Below, piece after piece: positions 1 to 11,639 of a DNA stretch of 64,000 nucleotides (positions are counted from its first letter, which is position 1; every line of letters begins with the position of its first letter). The translations under genes were made by a program, and so were the position numbers. Source of the stretch: Sambucus nigra (Eukaryota; Streptophyta; Magnoliopsida; Dipsacales; Adoxaceae). The stretch covers positions 313,501 through 377,500 of the forward strand of contig CASBWL010000051.1 in the NCBI GenBank assembly GCA_949130495.1, in the 5' to 3' direction. The notes under the pieces were generated by a model. That model was not told the DNA's origin and made no database searches. It saw only the letters and a program-made list of their open reading frames with translations.

Positions 1-2285
1 TGGATCCAATCAATTGCGATTGGTTCCAATTTCTCATATCCATGTATGGGATATGGACATTTTCGTTTTGTCAAAACTGTTAAAAGTTTTACCATTTTTA
101 TTAGTATTTTTTGAAGCTCCCACTGTCTGCATCTTTTATTTTCATATTTCGGTGAGTGTTAGTTTCTTTCTTTTTTCCTTATTTTTGAAACTTTTTATAT
201 TATTCAAACATTTTACATATATTTTCAAATATTTCCATATTTTTTTTGCGTTTTCAAGATTATTCAAATTTTGTAAATTATTTGTTAATTTAAAAAATGT
301 GTTTGTCTATTGAATAAATATTAAATGTATATATTCAATTATATTTAGTGTATAAATCGAATTGATTATACCTTTTAATCATGGAGTCTTGTACCAAAAA
401 TTGTTTCTTGCAATTTTATTTTATTTTACATTAATATATTTTTTGGTAGCTCGTTGGCGAGAAGTAGAAAAAATAAACCTAAGCCTTAGAGTAGATTTCA
501 AGCTTTGACAGAATGTGATTTAAATCAAATGAAGTAAATTTTATTCATGCATTGGAACCGTAAACTAAACAAATAAGACTATATCTAATAAATGTTATTT
601 TTTGTTTAAAAACGAAATTGATAAATAAAAATTTTACTTGGGGAACCTTACCATTGAAGCCTTTGGCAATATTGTTTTGCTAGTGCGATGGAACTTTAAT
701 ATATTCTTTTTTTTCTTTAATATTTTTTCATCTAAGCTACCTTTTATTCTATAACTTTTTAACTTTTGTGTACTGCAATCCATATGATGGTAATTTTAGT
801 ATGATTTGTTTTTACTCTTGTTCAGTTTTGGCGACTTTTGCAGTCCTATTTTCTTACTTCGGAAGACTTTTGAATAATTTTAATGAGTTTATTCGACTTT
901 AAATTTTATCAAAGTTCTAAGGAGCAATTATTTACATATTTTTATTTCTATGTTTTATTACCAGTGTTGTTTTATAATTAATTGAATATTTTTTATCATG
1001 TGAACTAATAATTGAATAAGAAAAAAATATAACTATTAATTTAATAAATGATTATTTATTAATTAATTTAATTTTAAGGATAAGTGAGCCTTAAGAAAGT
1101 TTTCCTGTTTCACCACAATAAAGGAAAATGTACAAAAAAAAATGAATTTAGGGGCAAATTGCAATTCGAACCTCAATGTTTTAAAATTTTCAATTAGAGC
1201 CCGAAAACACAGTTAGTGTTTCAACAACCTTGGGGCTAACAATGTACGAATCTACTAAAGAGTATCTTACAGGGTTGTTACTATTGATACACAAAGTCAC
1301 ACATCGAGTAACTAAAGTCTTGCACTATAGTATATAAGATCTAGGGGATCCTCCACTCATTGTCAACTTGCTTTGAATTGGATGCTCTAATGGTTAACAT
1401 GACACCAAAGAATACTAGTCATTACCCAATGGCCCATCTACTCCGCGTGTTTGGCTAATGTAACGCCACATGCAAAGGGTCGTGTTGAAATAGAAAGTCT
1501 CACATTAGAAAATTAAAATCTTTTACCAAAAGTTCCTCAATATATTATTTATCACATAAAATATTTTGCTATGAATTATTAAAGTTTTTCATCACATAAT
1601 ACTAATTTTTTTTAAGAAAGTCGAATTTATTCAAAAGAAGGTGGAAAAGCCCCACTTGTGGTAAAGAAAGCAAGAATCATAACTTGACTCAAGCGGAAAA
1701 GGGGGCCTAAATAAATAGGACTCGTACAAAAAAGAACTTGATTAAAACTACTAAACATAAAAAGCATTTAGGTCCTACGGTTTCTTGCACGCGTACGCTT
1801 GCGGAGGACATTGTAATTCTCTTCTTTTTTTTTTTGCAGTAGAATCATTCATAGCGAAAGATTTTATGTTTTTATCACATAAAACTAATGCAAGTTATTT
1901 ATCACATAAAATATTATGCTATTTATTTTACAAATCGTCCTAAAGTACTTAAAAATAAACACCTCCTCACAAATTATAATGAACATTATAGAAATATTTT
2001 TGTGATGAACTCTTTTAGTGTATGTTTTTACCATTTTCATCGACAAAACTATTCGTCATTAAATTTTACTTGGAACTAATTATTTTTTTTCGTAACAAAT
2101 TTAGCACCTTTTCTTACGAAATACATCATCGCCAAAACATCTAATTTTTAGACGAGTACAAAGTAGGGTACCTATACAGTCGAAACATTATCTCCATAAG
2201 AAATTTTATATACATTTTTTTCTACAAAAGTAAGCACACTGATGTAATTGTGAATATTTGTGTGGATAACTAGTCTATCCTTAAG
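1..2285. repeat. Near-identical long direct repeat, left copy
   Basis: This stretch recurs at 61718-64000 in the same orientation. By eye I find only about eight substitutions plus small length changes in homopolymers, so identity is about 99.6-99.7 percent. The match runs off both ends of the window, so the true repeat is longer. From about 260 onward it is also a diverged relative of 18223-20125 and 40360-42190, the upstream flank of a small gene family. It has no convincing coding region; the open frame at 14-313 is a low-complexity TTT-rich stretch. At 1607-1873 it contains a small retroposed insertion. Confidence 0.95.
1607..1873 (-). mobile_element. Short retroposed insertion (5'-truncated LINE or SINE)
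   Basis: This 267-bp insert is flanked by a 16-bp direct repeat, ATCACATAATACTAAT at 1591-1606 and the same with one mismatch at 1874-1889. The paralogous block near 19505 has only one copy of that target, so it is an empty site. A T-run at the left end reads as a poly(A) tail on the minus strand, so the element lies in minus orientation. A long target duplication plus poly(A) is the mark of LINE-driven insertion. I see no clear pol III A and B boxes and no coding domain, so I cannot choose between a 5'-truncated LINE and a SINE. The copy at 63324-63588 came with the large duplication. Confidence 0.7.
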
Positions 2286-2289
2286 ATGG

Positions 2290-2535
2290 GATATAGTTAA
2301 TGGCTAAGCATATTGTTAATTGATAATCCACAAGAGAACCTGATACTATATATATACATGTCAGAGTCAATTTCAAAGACATCATGATATATACTCCATA
2401 AACCACTGCTTTTCACTCACGCTTATGTTATATTCCTCTTGATCCAACATGCATAGCTCCCCATATATATATATATAGATATATTACAAACCATCCCGTG
2501 CAATCATAAACCTACCTAGGTCTTCTATCAAAACA
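2290..2535 (+). promoter_or_regulatory. Upstream region of small gene copy G1
   Basis: This region aligns with the flanks before the other family members (19860-20125, 41930-42190, 52980-53253). A TA-rich TATA-like tract lies at about 2463-2486 (ATATATATATATATAGATAT), 50-70 bases before the ATG. The start context AACAATGGC fits the plant translation-start consensus very well. The transcription start is inferred and was not observed. Confidence 0.5.
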
Positions 2536-2790
2536 ATGGCGAACCGTCAATATAAAGAAAAGATAACGAATAGCATTGAAGACACCTTCGATAAAGCACA
2601 TAGAGTGGCTGATACTCTTACATTTCCTCTAGGCCCTTTGGATGCTGTGGTGCATGGCGTCAGTCGAGGGGTTTCAAACTGGTTGCTTGATAAGCATCCT
2701 GACAGGTCCAATGCCGAGACTCCCACAAATGGAAATCATTGCCAGCCTAAAAAGTATGGAAGAAATACTACTAATAGGGGTTTCTATTAG
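2536..2790 (+). CDS. Small unknown protein, family copy G1 (probably C-terminally shortened)
   Basis: This encodes 84 residues; I do not recognise the family. The start is supported by the AACAATGGC context and by the same start in copies at 52211 and 53254. Residues 1-26 are charged and helix-like; residues 27-42 (TLTFPLGPLDAVVHGV) form a hydrophobic core identical in copy G3; then comes GVSNWLLDKHPDRSN. Over residues 27-42 the two copies differ by four synonymous changes and no replacements, which suggests past purifying selection. G1 stops soon after the asparagine-rich stretch. The acidic tail seen in G3 and G4 (DESDGEDEVEE-like) is missing, and the 3' flank GCCACATGGAATGGC matches the UTR of the other copies, so an internal deletion probably removed about 60 codons. 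There is no signal peptide or membrane segment. It could be a functional short form or a pseudogene. Confidence 0.55.
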   Translation: MANRQYKEKITNSIEDTFDKAHRVADTLTFPLGPLDAVVHGVSRGVSNWLLDKHPDRSNAETPTNGNHCQPKKYGRNTTNRGFY

Positions 2791-4884
2791 TACTCGGATG
2801 AGGTAGCCACATGGAATGGCTAACCTAAATATATAAATAACTGTTAGCCTTTTAAATAAAGGGTTGCAATAGACTTTTAAGTCTATTAAAGGAATATGGT
2901 TTTCTCACCACAGTCTATAACATGTGGTTACGTAATATTAATGCATGTACTGAATATTTATGATGTAAATCTTATGCGTGTAATGTTGTTTTTTATTTTA
3001 TCTGGGTACTTATTTTATAACATAATTTCGAAAAAGGACAATTTTGATAAATTTATTAAAAAGAAACATTACGATAAATTCCTATATTTTTGAAAAGTAA
3101 TTGATACCGTTTAAAAGTAAATCATTGGAAAATAGGCTTCAACAATGTTTCACTTTGAATTGAATTCTTTGTTAGAGCATTTATAATAGCAAGTGATGAA
3201 ATAATATTTGGGTCAATATAACTCATTAAATTGTGAATGAATGATCATAGACCCGACTGCTTGCACCAATCATTGAACGTTTCAATTCGATACTAGTATT
3301 TTCAACGGACTCTATGACTTCGTAGCTTCATATAGATTTTTCATCCAGTTTCATGAGTGAAAGTTTCGGTTTAACAACCTCTTCTCATGGGGTTGGGTCC
3401 CACTTTCTTTCGGTGTCAACAACACATCATCATCTTGGTTGATTTTTGTTATCAGCTTTCATTCACTGTGAGATCATTAGTACCGTGTGACCCAATTTCA
3501 TATGTGCTACACATACCAATAAAAGAACATTATTTCAGTTTTTACAAATCAAGTTGACTCCAGCAATAAATCACATGATTTGTATGACTTGTTTCGGTCA
3601 TGTCCTATCAATGTCGGGGTTATCTCTTTTTCGTGTTATCTCTTCCCAACAAGGCATGGGAATGAATTATATGAGTGATTGAATTTCGACAACATGTTTC
3701 GTTCATGGCCAATCTCGGACCACGTGCAATATTTTAATTTAATAAGTTTCTTTATTAAAACCTTATTTGTTGTTTTAATTAATAAAAAAATGATGAATAT
3801 ACTTTAAAAAATAATTTTCTACCAATTAAAAACAATGATGAAAAAAATGAAAAAATAAATTGCTTTGGATTCAAGAATAAGTAAAACTTCTAGTGAATTA
3901 TATAAATTTCGTAGCGCTCCCTGTGTTCGGCCTACGACCTGAGAGTTGAAAATATGAGGTGTTTGAGTTTGTACCAATTTAATACTCATAACAGGTATTT
4001 AATTTGTAAATTAATTTTTTATTTAAAAAATGTGCATGTTTATTGAATACATATTAAATGTATGTATTCAATTAGATTTAGAGTTTAAATCAAAGTAATA
4101 ATACCTTCTATCATGCAGTGTCATACCAAATATTGTTGTTTGGATTTTTATCATATGTTATATTACTATTTTCTTTGGTACCTCGTTAGTGAGAAGTAGA
4201 AAAAAATAAACCTTAGTCTTAGACTAGACTTTTAGCCTTGACATAATATTTTTTTTTTATCTTTTTTTTGGCAGTCATATAAGAATTACATTGCATAACA
4301 ATTTATAGCCAACCACTAATCTCTTGTTGGATGGAATAGTCAATAGAGATTCCATGGAAATAAGGAGAAAGCAACGAAAATAGCAGTGTTGGAAGCTAAC
4401 TTCTCCAAATAAATATTTCAACCACGCCTTACATGATTTAGTTTTCCTTGCTCTCGGTAGCAGCTATATAGTCAGGGATTGGGATATATAAGTTTAAGTC
4501 TCCCAACCTAGTTGAATTAACATAATTTTTTATTGACTGAGTTGGTATACTTGCAATCACAATCTTATGTAATGTCATCACTCAAAAAATAAAACGTTCG
4601 TTATGATCTCTACCCATTCTGTTTGGATATTTTTTTAAGAAATATATTTTATTAATAGATGGAGAAAAAACTTCTCCAAGGGCATTTACATTCTTCTTGG
4701 ATAAACCAAGTTTTTTATTAGCAACAGTGAGAAGTAATTTCTGTCTTGGTCTTCCTCAACTATCTTCCCAGAGTAGAAACCATTACAGTATATGCACTTT
4801 ACAAAGTGCTTACTCAAGCGTCTTATTATCATAAGGCAACTTTGGCACTATGTCGTAGCAATTAACCGCCCTATAATATCTTTT
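2791..4884. other. Intergenic, diverged family-block sequence
   Basis: No gene is visible. 2791-2900 is the 3' flank of the small gene, with a short inverted repeat AATAGACTTTTAAGTCTATT at about 2868-2887 that corresponds to AATAGACTTCGAAGTCT in the other copies. 3985-4240 is another diverged copy of the AT-rich block found at 262-500 and 18223-18440. The rest is AT-rich and unassigned. Confidence 0.6.
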
Positions 4885-5159
4885 TTATATAAGTAAATGG
4901 ATCAATAAAAACGTGCTCGCCTAAGGGGGCGAAAACCCGTATATAGGAAGTATACACAAAAAAGAAAGCAAAGGGCCGTAACCCAAACAGAGATTCGCCT
5001 ACTACTCAAAACTCCTTTAAGAAATCAAGTAAAAGTGACAACGACGTATCCAACCTTTTTCGATGCCGAGAGAGAAGAAGACTCGGGAAGCAGTACCGTA
5101 GCCGTGAAGGATCCAACTCCACTCCCTCAAAGAATCTACGATTTATTTCCTACCAAAGC

Positions 5160-6065
5160 CTCGAGAAAATAGAATGTGGGACCATCTTTCAAATGCACTT
5201 CGGACAAAGCCACCCTCTAGGAATCCCCCAAGCCACCAACACCCCGCTCACCTCCAGAGGAATAACCCATGAGATCATGCCTACATAGAAGATCAAATCC
5301 CACAGTCCCCGGGTCACCAGACAGTGAAGGTGAAGCTGATTGGTCGTCTCCCCCTCCTTCTTGCACAACCAACATCTGCTGGCTAACCTCCTCCCCCGAT
5401 TCTACAACCCCTCAATAGTCAATATGGCATGGGGTTGTTTTTTCAAATAGCCTTCCAAGGAATAGACTCTCCCACTGCCCCTAATCACATGGTAAAATTT
5501 CTCAACCGAAAAAAGGTCATCGGGAGGGCTTGACCTTCTCAACTCATCAACCCAAACAGATGGAATAGGCGATGAAAGCAACAAGTCAAAGAATGCCTCT
5601 GCCTCCTCTATTTCACAATCCCTAAGCCCCCCCTGAATTTGGGGTCCCACACTGCACGATCCCCTACACTCCTCATATGATCCTCTACAGTCCGCTCCTT
5701 AAACTCGGCAATCCAATACATCCCCAAGAAAAGGTCCTCCAGGGAGCCACACTCATCCCACCTATCATTCCAAAACCTGATATGATTACCTCTCCCTGAC
5801 TGGAAGGAAATGGAATTAGAGAAAACATCCCACGCACGAACAACGCACTTTCACAAACCCACTGCGTGAGGAGAGGCCCCACTCTAGGTCTCCACCCAAA
5901 CTGATCAGGCCCATGCCTAATGGTCACCACATTCCACCACAATCTTCCCTCCCCCTTATTGAACCTCCATAACCACTTGTCCAGTAAAGCCGAATTGATG
6001 TGGGCTAAACTCCGCACCCCCACCCCACCCTCCTTCAGCGGCATGCACACCTCATCCCACCTCAC
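5160..6065 (-). pseudogene. LINE ORF2 C-terminal region with zinc-binding motif
   Basis: The stretch WDEVCMPLKEGGVGVRSL with LLDKWLWRF and GRLWWNVV (minus strand, about 6065-5930) is the usual region after the RT in plant L1-like elements. A second open piece (5650-5402) carries SVEKFYHVI-like sequence. At 5374-5321 the reading gives CWLCKKEGETTNQLHLHC, a zinc-binding motif of the zf-RVT type (C-x2-C-x9-H-x3-H-C pattern family). Frames change between the pieces. Confidence 0.7.
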
Positions 6066-7501
6066 GAGACTATAATGGAAGTGCTAATCGGGCCCTATCA
6101 ATAGAAAATTGCTCATCATCTTGTCAAGTTTGTAACCAACAGAAGCAGGAAGAGGAATTTTGTGTGTAGAGAGCATGATGAGCAGTTCCATTATAGTCTC
6201 TCCTGTAACCAACAGAAATAGGAAGAGGAAGGATGGACAAGAAGTACGTCGGAAGACTCGATAAAACACTTTTGATCAGCGTGAACAATCCCACTTTGGA
6301 AAGATAACTATTCTTTTAACCTTCTAACCTGCTTTGAACCCTCTCAATAACCAGATCCCATATCGATGTGGACTTAAACTTATACCCTAAGGGTAATCCA
6401 ATATAAGTGTAGGGGAGCGAACCGATTGAACACCCAAGTATGCCCGTCAAAGTTCCAATGCCATTGACATCCCCAATTGCAATCATCTCGCTCTTCCGGA
6501 CGCTGATTCGAAGACCAAACACCGCCTCAAAACACACCAGCAACATCCTCAATGTTCTAACCTCATCCACGGACCCGAGAGAAAATAATAGTATCGTTCG
6601 CAAACAACAAGTGACAGATCACCACCGGCTGCGAAATAGTATTCCTAAACACAAAGCCGGAAACCAGGCCACCCTCCACCGTACGACTCATCATTCGAGA
6701 GAATGACTCCATAACTAGAATGAAGATAAAAAGAGACAACGAATCTCCCTAACTAAGACCCAGTGAGCTTGAGAAGAAACCCTCAGGCACCCCATTCACC
6801 AGAACAGAGAACTTGACTGAGGCGACACGTCCCTTCATCCACCGGCACCATCGCTCCCTGAAACCCATCCTTCTTGGAAGATAAAAGGGAAAATCCCAAC
6901 TCACATGATCGTAGGCCTTCTCAACATCAAGCTTACAAATAATACCCAACATACCACTTCTCATCCTAGACTCGATGCACTCATTCGCCACCAATACTGC
7001 ATCCTGAATCTTCCGACCACCCACAAAAGCACTCTGGGCATTGGAGTCTAACCAATAAGACCTTATAAATGAGCGTATAGACACTACCAATAAGACTGAT
7101 GGGTCTGAAGTCTTTCACATCCGTCGTTCCCCCGATCTTCGGCACCAAAGTAATTAAAGTAGTGTTCAGACTCCAAAAAAATACCCCTTATCATAGAACT
7201 CCTGAAAGATAGCCATAACATCGTCCCTGATAACCATCCAACAATGCTGGAAGAAAGCCATAGTGAACCCATCAGGACCTGGTTCCTTCTCCCCACACAT
7301 AGAGCTCAAAACCTGGACCACCTCCTCCTCCGTGAAAACAGTCTCCAACTCCAACTGATCCACCTTATCCACCGATAAGGTATCCACCGGAAGCTCATCC
7401 ATTTTGGGATGCCTAGACCTCTCCTCCGTGTAATAATCTTGCATAAAACTAACTGATCTCCCTACAAATATCTCTCTCCTCAGTGTATTACACCCCCTCA
7501 A
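6066..7501 (-). pseudogene. LINE ORF2, reverse transcriptase part, broken
   Basis: Recognisable RT blocks in order on the minus strand: GEKEPGPDGFTMAFFQ near 7260-7290, a [13 protein letters not shown] block near 7010-7035, [13 protein letters not shown] near 6900-6940, and the catalytic block at about 6593-6604. That last block should read FADD but reads FAND, so one catalytic aspartate is lost. The thumb-side signature TYIGLPLG lies near 6390-6415. At least three frame changes separate these blocks. The domain would copy the element RNA at the nicked target. Confidence 0.8.
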
Positions 7502-8646
7502 CTACAACCTTCCTAATATGGTTGAAGTGACGCTTTATAGAAGATACTAGTATTGTTGTCCCCTTCCCTAAGGCAAAGAGACCTAGATTTCTGCCTCCAA
7601 CAAAGTTCCTCGTTAATAAGACTCTTCCCCACCTCCCTTTTTTCTCTTCCCCAACCCCCCTTTTATCCCCCGAAAGACCGCCCAAGCCCTCTTTCTCGTT
7701 GAGGCCCCGGATATCCTCCAACAATTGCGTAAGTACTCTCTCCACATACCAAAACACATCATGGTTCAACTGAATAAGATCCCCTGTGAGCCAGAATAAC
7801 TTAGATGCTAATCTGAAACTAGCATTGCCCTCCACCTCATACCCCCCCCCCCCCCCACTCCTTGACCATGTCAACAAAGTCCTCCTCCTTAAGCCACATA
7901 TTCTCAAACTTCTCCCTCCACACTCCTGAAGGATTGGGGAATGATTTGAAGTGACCCAGGGAAGTCAAGACAGAGTAGCCTCGCCTCCCCCCCCCCCCCC
8001 CCCCCCGAAATGTTCCTCCCACTCAACAAAAAAAAGGAAACAATCAATCCGAGAAAATGAAGGATCATCCCTCTAGCTGGACCGGGTAAATAAACCTCCC
8101 TCTAGAGGAAGATCCATCAACGCCAGCTCTTCAGTGAAATCAGATAAATCCCATATGAAATAATTAAATCTCGCCCCCCTCCCCAACTCCTCTCTGATGG
8201 AAATCGAACAATATTGTAATCACCCCCGTACACCACGGAACACTCCAAACACTTTTGGCCCCCGCCAAAGTTTCCCATAAATCCCGATGGTCTGAATCCT
8301 CCACTCGCCCATAGACCCTTGAAAAAGTGCATGTGAAACCGTCCTCTACATTCCAAAATAAACAAGAAATAGACCAGCAACCCTCCAGCTCATCAAATTT
8401 CTCCACTACTCTATTATCCGACAAAATCACAATCCCTCCTGATGCCCCCTTCGAATCAAGACAACACCACTCAATACTACGCCCACCCCAAATTAACTTC
8501 ACCAACTCCTTATGCAAAGCTCCCATTTTAGTCTCTTGTAAGAACACGATATCCGACCTCCACCGCGAAATAGTACTACCTACCACTCCTCTTTTCCCGG
8601 AGTCATTCAAACCCCGGACATTCCACAAAATAATGCGTAGCTTCAA
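7502..8646 (-). pseudogene. LINE ORF2, endonuclease part, broken
   Basis: It starts at an ATG at 8646 with the classic endonuclease opening LRIILWNVRGLND, followed by SDIVFLQETKMG, where the glutamate of QETK is a metal-binding residue. A frame change near 8300-8380 moves the reading into a second frame carrying FNI-like GGDYNIVRFPSERS. Further down, coding-strand G-runs at about 7846-7857 and 7990-8007 replace residues normally found around EWEEHF and VKEWW, so the frame is lost there too. The endonuclease nicks target DNA for target-primed reverse transcription; this copy cannot encode it intact. Confidence 0.8.
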
Positions 8647-8859
8647 TAAATAATAGTTAAAACCCTCTATCTCCTCCCCCCCCCCCCCCCCCCCCCCTCA
8701 ACCACCCCAACCCTTCCCCTCCGCCTCATCTATGTATCATTGAACAAAGGTAGGGCCTCCTTATCTTATCCCATGTAAGTAAGCCCTAAAAATTGGTTGA
8801 ACCCTCCTATTATACTAGACACCCATTCCTCCCCCTCGGCTTCTCGGTATTTCTCGAGA

Positions 8860-10340
8860 CTCATACCCCTGATCCCCCCTCCCACCCACCACCACACCCC
8901 TCCGACCCCCCAAGCTCAACCCACAACATAAGGGACAGACCCACCATTTCACCCAATAACTCCTGCCCACTCAAATACTCCCATGAGGAGAAAGAAGAAT
9001 CATGCACACAAATCTCCTCCTCCAAACCTCCTTGACCCACCTCCAAGATAGAACTAAGAGGACCACCAATAACAAAAACCGCAAGGGGCGAGCCCACAAG
9101 AATGTTAACCTTGGAAGAATCACCCACTGAACATGCAGAAACATTGCCCGTCATCCCCCCAGACAAAGCGAGAGGCCTCTTGAGAAACACCGCATTCCCC
9201 TTGTTTTTCCTATAAATTGAATCCCCTTTAATCTTAGGATTTTTTTCTAAAAGCCCCATTTTTAATCACTGCACGAAGTCAAAATAGGACCAAGCCTATT
9301 AGATCCGGATGATTATTTCCTGAACTTCCCTGCAAAAGTATACTAGAACTTATTCTAACTAACTATCTCCAAAGTGGTAGCAACAATCCCCACCAAGGGG
9401 GCCCTACCCCCTTCTGCCCTACGAGTGGACAAACGGTCATTTTTTTTATAAATTAGAAGGGCCCTCAATGAACATCTCCACTTTATCTTTAGATCTGACA
9501 CTATGGAAATTCATGCCACAAATGCTGGCAACAAAAGAACCCACTTTCTCAATGTTGGTATTTGCAGAAGTGACTACCTGCAAATCCACCCCATCACCAA
9601 GAGTAGCAACATCCGACAACTGACCACTTTTGGATCCTAAATCCCCCAAACCCAAGACACTACCAACCATTGTCTAATCCACCCCCCATCTACCAATGGT
9701 CTCATAACTACGACCCTAGAGTTCCCACTCCTCATGCAACGATCATGTCCCACCTGTGTACTATTACCATCAACAGGATGTCTAGAAAACTGCCCCGACG
9801 AAGACACATCAACTAACTTGAGCATCCCCTTACCTTTTGCGACATCTGCTCTTAAAGCTTTAGCCCCCACCATGACCACCCTGCTAGAGTGAGCTCCGTC
9901 TAGTGCCTACCTCGTAAACCCAGGTCCCCTATACTGACCCTGGATAGGGCCTTCTTCACATCCAAAGTAGCACAAAGGAGTAGCCTCAACGGAGATGGGA
10001 ATCTCAAAGACCCCCCCCCCCCCTCTTTGAATAACACATTCTCCGGAATACCCTCACGCCTAGAAACCAGGATCCTTGCCCACATCAGTTCGGCCTCCTT
10101 TTGGGCGTCCTCATCAATACACAAGAATCCCCCACACTAGTTTCCTATGGCTTGGAAAACTTCCATAACCCACAAGTGCAGAGGAAGTCCAACAACCCTT
10201 ATCCGCCAGCTAGACGGTCGCCTAACATCCTTAAAACACCCGCCCAGAGAATGCCACTTATCTAAGAAAAGAGGAGACCCATTCACAGACCAAAGCTTCA
10301 TCGACATAATCCTCTCTACTTCCATTTCTGAAGCAAACAT
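8860..10340 (-). pseudogene. LINE ORF1 (DUF4283 nucleic-acid-binding type), broken
   Basis: The N-terminal part (10340 to about 9900) carries the pattern typical of plant LINE ORF1: RVVGLPLHLWVMEVF, then CGGFLCIDEDAQ and WARILV. The Asn-Cys junction is cut by an in-frame TAG near 10135. A run of C on the plus strand near 10015 (G on the coding strand) shifts the frame. The C-terminal part down to 8860 survives as pieces in changing frames (for example SICGMNFHSVRSK and GNAVFLKRPLALSGG). ORF1 of such elements binds the element RNA during retroposition. The equivalent ORF in unit 2 is split by the copia insertion. Confidence 0.75.
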
Positions 10341-10555
10341 ATATCGAATTTGTTAAATTAATATATTAATAAAATACTTTATTACATTAAACTTTTTCTT
10401 ATTTTAAATAGTTTAAATTTGGACGAATATGATATAAGAAAATGATTTTTTTTATAAATAAAATCTGGCATGAAAAAAAAGAAAATAAACTTTTTCGAAT
10501 TTCGAAAATAAGTAAAAACTCGGATGACGTTATAAAAAACAAATATATCATTGTT

Positions 10556-10630
10556 TTTCTTTATAAGTAAATTGGTCAAGCACACGAACCCGCCTAAGGG
10601 GTCGGAATCCCGTATACAAGAAGTAAAAAA
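10556..10630 (-). mobile_element. LINE 3'-end fragment
   Basis: TTATAAGTAAATTGGTCAAG followed by CCGCCTAAGGGG and CCCGTATAC matches the 3' end of the LINE at 4885-4960 (ATATAAGTAAATGGATCAAT ... CGCCTAAGGGGGCG ... CCCGTATA). It is a severely 5'-truncated copy of about 75 bp in minus orientation. The unit 2 counterpart is at 37256-37328. Confidence 0.65.
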
Positions 10631-11330
10631 AAGCAGATGATGGATCCATACTCACAATTAGTTTTTCTTATTGGGTCCATGAAGCAACATATGATGGATC
10701 GGTAGGATAAGGATCGGTTCTATCAACATATTGGAACAAGTTTTGGCCCTATAAAAATGGTTCCATCCATGTTTTCCAGTGTAGTAATTTTTTGTTGTAT
10801 AATTTGAGAGAGACAAAATGGTTTGAGTTGGTAAGGTTGATGAAAGGTGGGGGTGAAGAAATATTAGTCGGAGAGCTTGGAGATAAGTTGAATCTGGAAT
10901 TAGCCATATTTGGCCCTAATACCATAATGCACTAAGGCAATAAGAGATGTTCTAACACTGCTAGTTCAACATTGTTATGTCCAGAACTATTGTATGCGAA
11001 CCCGGTTCAAACATGGAGTTTTGGATTCTATTCTTTCTTATTTTATTAATGAACTTATGATACCAAGATATAGTTGTTATACAAAACCTATTATACAAAA
11101 GGTACACGGCTGAACTATTCTATAGGAAGCAGGTGCTTGAATTTTAAATTTAAAATGTTATGTTGTTCAAAGATTGTGGGAGCTATTTGTTGAAGTTGAA
11201 TTTTTGGTATTGACTCTGGTGATACGAGTATCCAAATGATTTAAGTAAAAAACTGGCTTTAAAAGTTTCTTAAGAGCATAGTCTGCATTGATTTGGGGCC
11301 ATACATTGAGATGTAAAGAAAAAGAAATAT
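10631..11330. other. Unassigned intergenic sequence
   Basis: No coding potential or recognisable element. From about 10848 this sequence is absent from unit 2, where the text jumps from GATGAAAGGT (37537-37546) directly to CCGGATATAA. The missing block ends with the foldback element at about 11608, so the presence/absence block is about 760 bp. Confidence 0.5.
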
Positions 11331-11606
11331 ATTATGCTAACAAATATTTTACACCAAATTTTGTGTAGCATCTGCATTAGAGTACAAGTAGAATGAAATT
11401 AAACAAAACGTTATACAAACTCTTGTGGCATTACAATAGAGAATGTGTACAAATAACTTACCCAAACTGACGTCTCGACACAACAAAGTGGCTGAAGTAA
11501 AATTATCGATTGTAATGCCACATGAAACTGTATAACGTTTTATGTCATTTCATTGTACTCATACTCTAATGCAGCTGCTTCACAAAACTTGTGTAAAGTT
11601 TTATTC
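11331..11606. mobile_element. Foldback MITE-like element with long terminal inverted repeats
   Basis: The left arm (about 11331-11440) and right arm (about 11500-11606) are inverted copies of each other over roughly 100 bp at about 80 percent identity. Shared words include GCATTAGAGTA, AAAACGTTATACA and TGTGGCATTACAAT. The centre is only about 60 bp and encodes nothing. This fits a small non-autonomous foldback DNA transposon. An arm-like sequence recurs at 17886-17975 and 40085-40170 (GCATTAGAATATGAGTACAA). I could not fix the exact ends or a target duplication. Confidence 0.6.
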
Positions 11607-11639
11607 TCTCCGGATATAAAAAATAACATCATTCAAACA

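Larger units (their letters stand above)
4885..10345 (-). mobile_element. L1-type LINE, 5'-truncated and inactive
   Basis: On the minus strand this reads ORF1 (DUF4283-like), then AP-type endonuclease, reverse transcriptase and a C-terminal zinc-binding region, the usual order in plant L1-like non-LTR elements. The 3' end is near 4885, where a T-run is followed by TATAAGTAAATGGATC; a matching 3' end occurs at 10556. The 5' end breaks off just upstream of an ORF1 start-like codon at 10340, so the 5' UTR and probably part of ORF1 are missing. Many frameshifts and stops break every ORF. Several frame breaks coincide with long C-runs on the plus strand (near 7846, 7988 and 8677). I could not find a convincing target-site duplication. 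The part from 8310 to 10345 is duplicated in unit 2. Confidence 0.9.

Noticed and set aside
14..313. Hydrophobic open frame that could pass for a membrane protein
   Set aside because: It is TTT/TTA-rich low-complexity sequence. Paralogous blocks at 55400 and 57860 do not keep the frame.
1484..1520. AAGTCTCACATTAG resembles the upstream element of plant U-snRNA genes
   Set aside because: It departs from the consensus RTCCCACATCG, and no TATA at the right spacing or snRNA body follows.
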